Assembly: GCA_025201705.1 (NCBI GenBank)
Contig: MU617413.1
Span: forward strand, 1 to 13,702
DNA length: 13,702 nucleotides
Reading direction: 5' to 3'
Source of the DNA: Dissophora ornata
Lineage: Eukaryota; Mortierellomycota; Mortierellomycetes; Mortierellales; Mortierellaceae
Below, piece by piece: positions 1 through 9,800 of this stretch. The translations under genes were made by a program, and so were the position numbers. Each line of letters starts with the position of its first letter. Position 1 is the first letter of the stretch. The notes under the pieces are model-generated. The model had not been told where the DNA came from. It saw only the letters and a program-made list of their open reading frames with translations, and did no database searches.

Positions 1-148
1 TTTTTTTACTCGAGGATATTTCAGAGCAGTTCGATGATGATGTTCTTTGGTCTTGAGTTACTTCCATGTCGTTATCATAACTGCAGCGCGCCACTGCCTG
101 CTCCGTTCTGGAGAAGGGTGGGCGGGTCCGCACTTTTTGATGAGCCAT
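1..148 (-). CDS. Possible 5' end of a leftward gene (partial)
   Basis: An ATG at 148-146 opens a frame of 49 codons that runs off the left edge without a stop. An in-frame TAA lies a few codons upstream, so this is the first ATG of its frame. The peptide begins MAHQKVRTRPPFSRTEQ and then becomes Ser/Asp/Glu/Gln-rich. I recognise no domain. A GTAACT at the codon after Met-Glu could also be a splice donor, which would make this a short first exon. It lies on the same strand as the histidine kinase gene, whose stop codon is 487 bp upstream of this ATG, a normal distance for a promoter. A frame of this length can arise by chance, so the call is weak. Confidence 0.3.
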   Translation of the reverse strand, partial: MAHQKVRTRPPFSRTEQAVARCSYDNDMEVTQDQRTSSSNCSEISSSKK

Positions 149-635
149 CGGGCTGAGCTTGGGACTGGGTTAGTGATGTGGACAAGAGGCAAGGAAGGAA
201 AAGGTTAACGACAATCAACTACGACTCTCTCCTAAAAAAAGTCACTCCGCCTCGTCATTGATTTCACCGCCGCTTGGGACCGGTATACAGCAACGTCGTC
301 GGCATGGTCTGTGCTTTTGAGCCCCTTGCATGACTTTCACCAACACCCAACTCCGAACATGACATTGCATCGGAGAGTCCTATCTGTCAAAGACAGTGAT
401 CAAGAAAACGATTTGCAGTCATCTCATATCTACAGTCTTTGTTTAGTGCCTCAACGTTTAACAGGCTCTATTTGGGTCTATCGAATTTTCGGTCGTGTGT
501 TTCTGTCGCTCCAGCTCGTACGCATGCAGTCTACCGAGAGAACCTTGTCAATCGTAACGAGTTGTGTTCTTAGTTAACTCTAAGGGGGGGATGTTACAAT
601 CACTACATCAGACCGGCATAGGCTACTAAAAGGAA
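149..635. other. Intergenic: 3' flank of kinase gene and possible leftward promoter
   Basis: This stretch follows the stop codon of the histidine kinase gene. It should hold its 3' UTR and perhaps the promoter of the partial gene at the left edge. I see no convincing gene. There are CT-rich tracts on the minus strand near 180-245, a run of seven G at 584-590 next to a short imperfect inverted repeat (569-584, arms CTTAG/CTAAG), and a 5-bp hairpin CTGTC-AAA-GACAG at 384-396. I found no clear AATAAA on the minus strand downstream of the stop. The short plus-strand frame here begins with a non-ATG codon and resembles nothing. Confidence 0.5.
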
Positions 636-803
636 TTAGTTGCAGCAGTACCGCTGAATAAGAAGCGCCAGTCCTTTCGTGAGCAACGGCTTAGTCATAT
701 ACTCGTCCATGCCGGCTTTAATGCAGGACTATAGAAAAGCAGAAAAGAAGTTGCAAATGGATGTCAGCAGATGCAGCCTAGTGTCTGTCAAAGTCTTCAT
801 CAG

Positions 804-839
<36 letters not shown>

Positions 840-3800
840 ATCGCAGCGTCGTGTACACTACCTCTTTCGTAGACAGCTGGATATCGGCACTGAGTCCAAC
901 AATCGGGATACGGATCGCTTTCTTGCCATCTGTCCGATCCTTTGCAAATTCTTCTTCAAGGGCCCTCAGCTTTCTCGTAGCCGCTAGTCCATCCATGATA
1001 GGCATGTGCTATTTAAAGAAGAGTTGAGGACGCTTTCACTTTGAGTACATCGTTCACTCTTCCCTGATGATCCGGGGCAGTCTCTTTGTTGATCAAAATA
1101 ATAACTTACATGGTCAAAGATTGCGATGGTGTAGTGTCCACGCTCGACAGACAGCCATTGGCTCACCGCCTCTTGTCCATTGTTAGCGATCATAACATTC
1201 ATCCCCAACTTGGATAGTTGCCTACAAAGTCACAAAAACAGAAGATAGCGTAAAAGCACAGCCATCAATAACGCTGTTTCACAAAAGAGTCGCGTACAAA
1301 TGCAAGTTAAAATAACGGGGGGTGGGGACTTACTTCTCAAGGATCTTCTGCGACACAAAATCATCCTCTGCCACCAAAACATTCTTTCCACGACAGCTCC
1401 TGCGTTGCTCTGGAGTCAGCAACAACTTTAGCGCATCGTTGTTCCGAGCACGCTTCGGCATATCATTCACACTAGCAGTATCTCCACTCAGACCCAGGTT
1501 GCGAGGAGGATCATTTTCTCCCAGGGGGTTCAGCGAAGAAGAACCTGCCTTTCCAGATTTCACAGCCGATTTGAGGTGGTTGTGTTTGCTCAATTTGGGT
1601 CGCCTTTTCAGCTCTCCTTCTACAGCAGTATCTGTTGCTGAATGATCTAGTCGTCGTTTCAAAGATGACGACTGTACTGAAGAAGTCGACGCTGGGGACC
1701 CAGAACGTGAGCGCGGCGAATTTGGGACTGACAGAGATGTTGACGAAGGCGTGGATGGCAAGGACGACGTCGTGTCTGTGGTTGAATGGCCGCGATTTTT
1801 GTCTGCAAACTCGTCGTAGTCGTATCCTGAGCTCTGTTCATTGTGTTTGTCAAGTTCGCCATCAACCACAGCATTGGGGACAACACTAGTGCTTTCGACT
1901 CTTGAACGACACCGGCCATCCTGACGGAGCGCGTTGTAAACAATTTGAAGTAGCTTCATTCGCCTTACAGGCTTGATCAGGCGGCAAACCTGGAAAGTTG
2001 TCGTCTCCATCCTTGGTGATGTGCCGTTAACCTGCGTACCTGTCGAGTGGGGGACAGGTCTGGTCACAGTGATAAGGCCCCGTGATCTGCGCTTCTTGAA
2101 CAACTGCGAGGGCATCCTGACCAACTTACACGGGTAGGTTGGTTTCATCGCCATTACACCAGCGGAAATGTCGGCGAGAGCTGCATTATTACTTTGCGCG
2201 CTCAGCTCGTGCGAGACTCTTTGGACCTGTCCCGCTACCCTCTCCGCCTCATAGTCCATCCCGGGGGCATGTTTGATCCTTCCTCTACCTCCGATATCTA
2301 TCTGGCCAGACTCGGGTTCTTCTGGCTCCTCATCCAGTCTCTTAACAGCAGGGGGCAGAATCCATCGAAGTGTCTCCGTCGTTGGGGCAAGGAGCAAGAT
2401 GAACGCAACTGCAGGCGAAGGATATATGCGGTCGAGCTCCGCAGAGTCTAGGACATGGTCGACAAGAATAAAGTCAAAGCGCTCCAGGCTGCTGGGATTG
2501 GGAGCTGCGCTATTACTTGAATCACCAGACGCGATCATATCCTGCAGCTCAGATGCATTGCTTGGATCGCAGGACACGCCATCAACATCCATGTCGTGGG
2601 GACGGTCCGCGGTACACTCTCCTGTCATCATTATGGCTCCGCCCGCTAATGCTGACTCCATATCATCAAACTCGGAACAGATGGCGCCTTGGAGAGTCTT
2701 GATGATTTGCTGTCTTAACGGCTTGTTTGGAGACAAGACCAGTATCTTCTTCTTTGCGACCACATCTAGTCGGGCCTGCAGGATCTTGCCGCACTCCATA
2801 ATTCTCGCCGACTCGGCAGGACTCTGCTCTTCGTCATACGCTGTCTCGGTCCTCAATTTGGCTGTGAAGGTAAACGTCGCTCCTTTGCCCTTTTCAGATT
2901 CCACAGTGACTTTTCCATGCATGTGATCAATCAGCTGGGCACAGATCGAAAGACCTAACCCTGTACCTCCGTACTTTCGAGTCGTTCCGTTGTCCGTTTG
3001 CTGGAAGGAGACAAACAACATCTTTTGTTCTTCGGGTGTCATACCGATTCCTTGATCTTTGACGGCACAGTGTAAAACCACTTCATCACCCAGTTTGGAA
3101 TCGTCTACTTCGACCTCATGCTTTCGTGTCTTCTTGCCAGAAAGAATGTCGAGCACGTTCTGGGATGATTTTTGATTCCTGGACCGGATAATATCCTGAC
3201 GCTTATTAACCTCGTGCCAGAATTCGATGACGACGTTTCCAGAGGTGGAGAACTTGATAGCATTGCCAATCAGATTCATAAGTATCTGCTTCATCCGGTC
3301 GGGATCGCCAATCAACAGCAAGGGCAGCGTCTCGTCAAAAAGGATGATCAACTCCAGGCCCTTGCGCGAGGCCAGTGGTACAAGCAGGTCACAGACGTCT
3401 AACACGTCGTATGCGATGGTGATGATCGGCACGCATTAGTGAGAATCTCATACACTATATAGAGCCCTGCGCTAGGTTTTACATATCCTGCAAACAAAAA
3501 AATTACCTCCGAGGATCTCCTCAAAGCAAAGAGGAATGTACTCCAGGGTAACTTTGTCCGCCTCCAGTTTGCTAAAGTTTAACAGATCGTCAACAATTCG
3601 GATAAGCATCTCGCAGGAGGCTTTCGCCATATCCACAAATTCGAACTGTTCGTGCGACAGTCCACTCGAGTCTCGGAGCAGAGAGAGCATTCCCAATATC
3701 CCAGAAAATGGGCTATTGGACAGAAGCGGAGAGTATAAAGAATTGTAATGTTAGTCATTCTTGAACATGCTGGACTCACTACACATGTTAAAAAGAATAC

Positions 3801-6800
3801 GTCTTGCAAGGGACGTACGTTCGAAGTTCATGGCTCATGTTGGCCAAAAAGTTGGACTTCAATTGAACCGCGCGTCGTTGATCGTCAATATCAATGGTCA
3901 CGGTGAGCCATTGGATGATCTTTTTATCAGTCCCAGACTTGATCGGTAGCATCCGCACAATTGCCCAGCGGCACGACCCATCTTTCAATCTATACCGACT
4001 CTCCCTTTAAAATAAAATAAAAGGCAACAATTTTTAAGTGGCTGCTCACCCCTACACCTGCGTTTCATCAAAAACTCCCTGTTGTCCATCATACCATTGG
4101 CAGGGCACACCGGCTTGAACCCGATCGCGCCAGTGTTGGTCGTAAATCGCGACCTCATCTTGATGAGTCAAGACCCTCCATCCTGAATCCATAATCTCAT
4201 CCACCGTGTAGCCCGTCATGTCCTCCCAGCTTGAGTTAATATACTGACAATTCTCGGCTGTGGCATCCCAAAGTGCGATACCACATGGCATATTCTCGAG
4301 TAGCCCGTTGAGTTTGGTCTCCGACTGAAGAACCGATTGGTAGAGCAATGCATTTGTGATCGAAATGCCCAGCTGCTGCACAAGTAGGTTCATAACCAAC
4401 ATCCTCTTGTTAGCAAACGCGCGCTCTGGGAAATCCTCCATGTAGAGCACACCCACCATAGCAGCTTTGTGCACGATAGGAGTGCAAAGGACGGTCTTTA
4501 CGTCTGTCCGCTGTTTCAAATAATCATCTGCGCTGAATCGAGGGTCATCCTTGGCGTTGATGAGAAGACATTGTGTCGAGGTATGGATCACATAATTGAT
4601 GACTCCATGGAAAAGCGAGCTGCACTTGTTCACCTCCATCGGCGGGTTCACAGACTCACAATGCCCCAAATCACCCTGTGATGCTGCCAGAACGAGCTCC
4701 TGGTTCTTAGAAATGATGACGCAGCATCTTTTGGCCCCAATACTTTGGTTGAGAACTCCTAACGACTTGACCAGCAGCAAATCCAGGTCGATTTCGCTGG
4801 CAATCACTTGCATAGCCTCAATGACGGAAGAAAAATCAAGGACATCTAGATCTGCGCTATCCATGTCTGGCGATTGTGGTGAACTCCAGCTGCTTTGTAA
4901 ATGGTACACGGGGCTTGTGGACGAGACTGAAGAGGAAGCTCCGCCATTCTGTAGGTTTGTTGCCGCACGGGACTGTGCAATCGCTGCGGCTGCTGCAGAG
5001 ACTGAATCGTTACCATACCCGTTTGGACTGTACATGGTGTTCGGACTACCAGAAGCCCAAGGAGAGGTCCCGCTGCCGGATGACTGAGTGCCTCCAACAA
5101 GTGAACTACCACCCATTGAGCCACTGGCACCTACAGTATGAACGCCGGGGCGGACATCGTCGTTTGGTCGATAAAACAATCCCCTTGCCGGCACCGCTGT
5201 TTCGATATCTGGCGGGTTTCCGAACCATTCCGGAAAGGTCTTGTAGAACCACCGAACTTTCCCGCGCGCACCCCAGTTCTGGTAACCTTTGCAGGCGTTT
5301 GCTAAGAAACATTTTGCACTGGTGACGAGTCCTTGGCGTAGATGGCATTTTCCGGCTAGTTCATAAGAGAAGCTTAGATGCAGCGGAAAGCTGCCTTCTG
5401 TCGAATATGCAATCGCCTTCTCGTACTGCAAAAACACCTTTCTCAGGTCTACTGAATCATTTTCAGACGACTGGTCTGCGATCTCCGCTTCCAGGAGATG
5501 ATACATGGCAGCATGATTAGTTGGGTATTTTACCGCACGCACTTCCATCTTGTCCCGGATCACATAAAGTCGGTTCCGCATTATCGCCTTCTTGGAAGGA
5601 TCATTCTCCGTCCTGAGTAGGTTGACCAGCGTCAGCCCCACGACAGTGAAGATCAAGTGCGATATCCACGACCCTTCATAATTCATCATCGATTTGGGAT
5701 CATCGTGCCAGGTATCCGTCACTTCGTTGATGAACTCATAGTGCCCAAAGATGAAGGCAGCAACGATTTTCAGCATGGAATACGTGCTATTGTTATGAGC
5801 CATGACCAGAGTCTTCTTTCGCTTGCCATGAGTCTTGGATTCTGCAAACTCGTTGTCGTCAAAGATCGTCTCAGGATTGCTAGAATGAGTTTGACCCCTC
5901 AGGCACTTGATCAGCTGCAATATGCCCTGCATAACCTCGACACCATGGGACTTTGGTCCAAACTCGATGTGCTTGGTCATGAGATCGGTTGTGGTACTCA
6001 TGCATTCGTTAAGATGGACCCGGCCGAGGAGGACACGCATCACCGAAACATGGACCATACCCGCCGTGTGGAAGAGGCGATCGCAGGTCAACTCTGTAGC
6101 CTGCAACGTTTCCTCAAGCGCTGGGATCGAGTTGGCAATATGATCTCCCCACTGCTGGACAGTCAGATAGAACAGGAACTTGACGTGGTTGTTCTTGCTC
6201 ACTTTACAAGCAAGCCTAGATAGTTCAATGTAACCAGACAGATATATAAGGACCCCACTCTCTTTCCAAGCCCTCTCACATCAAGTGAGTTGCCAGTGTT
6301 GCTATACTTACTTTCCGAGCTCATATGCATTCTCAAGACATCCATGCCATGTGGAATGCGTGAGAGCAAACGAGACAAGCGCTCGCCCTACGTCATTGGT
6401 GAAGCCATTCTCGCAGGTAAGCTTCATGGATTGTGCCACACCCACTGCCAGGAACGGGATATTGCAATAGTAAAGGGTTGCGCTAAGCACAAGCGCGTGC
6501 GGATACAGAAAAATGCGGTTTGTGTAAGGATCACAAGCGTCAGTGTTCTTAATAGCAGCTTTTTTTGGAGCACGAGCGCTTACTTTGAGATCGAGAGAAC
6601 TTCCATCATCATGTTGATCCTTGGATCTGAACAGATCTTGGGGTTTTCAGCTGTCAGTTCATCCATATGGTCTAGCAACATTTGATGGGTCTCGTCGTAC
6701 AATTCGCGGATCTCCTCCTGCGTGGGGTTGAACGAAACATCTTTAGGCATTCCGAGCTCCTGTAAGCATTGGATAGCAATATTGGTCGCTTTCTCTGGTT

Positions 6801-9800
6801 GGCTATAGGCCCACACAGACATTTCAATTTGATGCTTATAGACTTGCGCTCTGTCGATGGGATCCGAAATCTTGGCAAGAGCTGTATCACAGATTTTCAT
6901 GGCCTGGTCGAAATTCTCTCGCCACCTCTCCGCCTCGATGCATCGGAGATGGATCTTGAGTGCGTCATGGTAGAGAGCCGTCTTTCCGGGTGTCTTTTCG
7001 ATATACATGTCGTCGTCCATGCAAACATCGCCTGATCCATCCACATCCCTATCGGTAGGAGCAGGAGGGTCCCAGCAGTTCTCTGGCAACAGCGACAGCG
7101 CAGCATTCCAGAAGGCCAGGGCCATGTCCTGCGCGCCACTCTTCTGCGACTTTTCACCCGCGAGAGAAAGTATGGTCCTCAGTGATTGAGCATCGAGCTC
7201 TGTGAGCAGATCTCTACAGCCGTCATCAATCACAGGAACCCAGTAAGGCTTCTTTTCCGGATCGTCTTGTGCGCTTGAGGATATCTTCTTTTTTACCAGA
7301 TCAAGGCACTGCAGCACATGGTTGGCTGTCCTGAACTCCTCTCCCGGTGTTTTAAATAACACCTTGGCCATCTCGTAGTGCATACGCTCCTTCTCGTCGG
7401 TCCCTTCCAATAAGCCAAGCGACACCTTGCGCATGACGTTGTGGTGCCATCGTAGGGTATCTGGGACCGAGGTGTACACCAGAATGCCTTCCCGCAGAGC
7501 CGACTGTAATCCCGCCATTGCACTGCTTCCTTTGTTAGTGTCAGAGATAATGGTCTCAGGTGCATGGTTCCGATGCTCAGGTGGCCTGTTGGCTACATGT
7601 TCCGACCATATGTATGCTGTTGATGCCAGGCGTTGGAGGCTTTGGATCGTGAAAATCGTCCCACACATTGCTGCGCATATGAGTATCTTTTTAGTATCGC
7701 AATCCAGGGCTCTGAACCGCGCCTCCAGAAATGAATACTCTTCTCCAGAAAGCTTCCTGACCACCTCAACCAGAGTCTCCGGGCAGGATTGCCAATCCCA
7801 CGCTCGGGTATGGAAGTTGAAGTATATCGTTTGATTCCTGTAGAGTTCTAAAAGCAGCTGTCGTATCGCGAGCCACGATTTGTGGTGAAGAACTGTCGCC
7901 AGTGGAAGTACATCTGCTTTGTCGCGATGCAAAAGCACTCCCAAAAACTCTTGTATAGTTTCTAGTTTAGGGTCCTGTAGTCTGATAAATCGCACGCCTC
8001 CTCCTCCACGCACTATTAACGGCAAACCAGCAGCCCGGATAGCGGTAGTCTTGGTCATCGATGTTGGCGAAGGAATCGAATAACTCATACTCGAGATCTC
8101 ATCCACTAACGAGTCATGATGCGCGCTACCCGGAGAACATTGGCTTCCTGTATGGCTGTTGCTACTGACATTGCTGCCTCCTAGAATTTGCTTCACCTTG
8201 ATTAGACAGTCGACCGTGTCCCTGTGCGTCATGATCAGCACAATTGGGAGTCGCTTGCTGACATTAACCAGCGTGGCCAGCAGTGCGATTGAGTTTTCGT
8301 CCGCATAGTGGATATCGTCAATTAGCCAAGTCATAAAGAAGTGTGTCGAGATGACTCTGATGAGCTTCAGAATCAACGCATGGAATCTGGAGACAGAGTG
8401 AGTGAGCGGAATGTCCACTCTCTCTGGCGCTTCAGTGCCATGGAAAAAATACTTTAGTTCCGGTATTAGATCGCAAACAATATCGATACCAGAGTCTGGT
8501 TCAAATGCCGTTCGAATCGCGACCACTAGAGAGGCCAGCGCATCCGTATGCTGGGTCAAGAGCTGCTGCAGGACGCATTGTATGCATGACAGGATCGCAG
8601 CATACGGTTCTGATCCCTCAGCCTCGAAGACACCGCCGGCAAATAGCCCAGAATTGCGAGCCACTGTTGCCATTCGCCGGATTAGAACCGTCCTAAACAG
8701 TAGGCCGTATTGTTCAAATATAACGTAGATTGAGTAAATGTTCACCACAGTCTTTGTCAGACGAAGTTTCATGTGTTTTCCACACATCAGCATACTTTCC
8801 AACGCCAGAGGGGCCACTGACGAAAATTGCCCGTACAACGGGGTCCGCAGTTTCTGATCCTCGATGAACAGATTTGCCACCATCAAAGGGCTTTGGTGTC
8901 CGGAGGAGTGTCCTCGATGAGACTGGAATCTTGGCGTGGGCTTGGTTCTGCAACGACACAATATCGTCCTCGAATACGTAGTGGTCCGAATCATTCAACG
9001 CAGCTACCCTCATCGCCGCCAAATCCCCTTGCTCTGAATAAGTGTCCGATATGTCGCTGTTCAGCGAATTTTGATATGCGTTGGCTGCCTGCGCTATTGC
9101 GGCTGAAATCATTTGTTGCTCTACGTGGCGGCCGAACACAGTGTTTGGAAGTACAAATTGGTAAGATACATCGTGTTCGCCGAGCGGGAACGACTCGATC
9201 TAAGGGTAGAAAATATGAGTGTTAGGGCGTATCAATGCGTATCAAAGATCGCATTACAGCCTTAACACACTGATTCGTAGTTGATGCTTACGATTCCTGT
9301 CCTATGGAGTTCGCAGAGACAGCGGAGGATGTCCTGTTTAAAGCCAAAGGCATTTTGATATCTCTGACTAGGTTGCTGTAGGCAAAGTTTTGCGTAGCGT
9401 TAAAGTCTGTATCATTGTTCCTCTAAAATACATAGGTTATTCTGGCCGTACCTTTCGTGTCATCTTCCTTAAAATGTCATCGATGATCGGAGGTATGTCA
9501 GGTCGAAAAGCACTTAGTGGCGGGAGATCTCTTGAGAGGACACCTATCATAAGAAAAGGAAGCTCAGAATTGTATTCCGGACAAGTCACTGACCCCTTGA
9601 GAGTGTAGCAAAACAGCAAAGATCCTACCTTGCAGAATTTGGACGCTATCGTTGCCACGATTCGGAAACTGCATAGACAACAATGAGAATAAAGTGACGC
9701 CAAGTGCATAAATGTCCGTCCTGTGATCCATCCACGTTTCCGCTCGGCCTGTTTGCTCGGGTGCTAGATACTGCAAATGGTACTCAAGGTAGCCGGGAAT

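Noticed and set aside
311..577. 88-codon plus-strand frame left of the kinase
   Set aside because: It starts at a non-ATG codon, has no homology that I can recognise and lies in the 3' flank of the kinase gene.
679..987. Plus-strand frame encoding a Cys-Val repeat
   Set aside because: The apparent peptide repeat is a translation of the GT microsatellite in intron 12.
2273..2926. 217-codon plus-strand frame
   Set aside because: It lies fully antisense to exon 10 of the kinase, whose conserved HATPase and receiver-like motifs explain the open frame. The plus-strand peptide resembles no family.
4596..5087. 163-codon plus-strand frame
   Set aside because: Antisense to the GAF-coding part and low-complexity linker of exon 7; no independent support.
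5657..6223. 188-codon plus-strand frame
   Set aside because: Antisense shadow of the helical-repeat region in exon 7; no recognisable motif.
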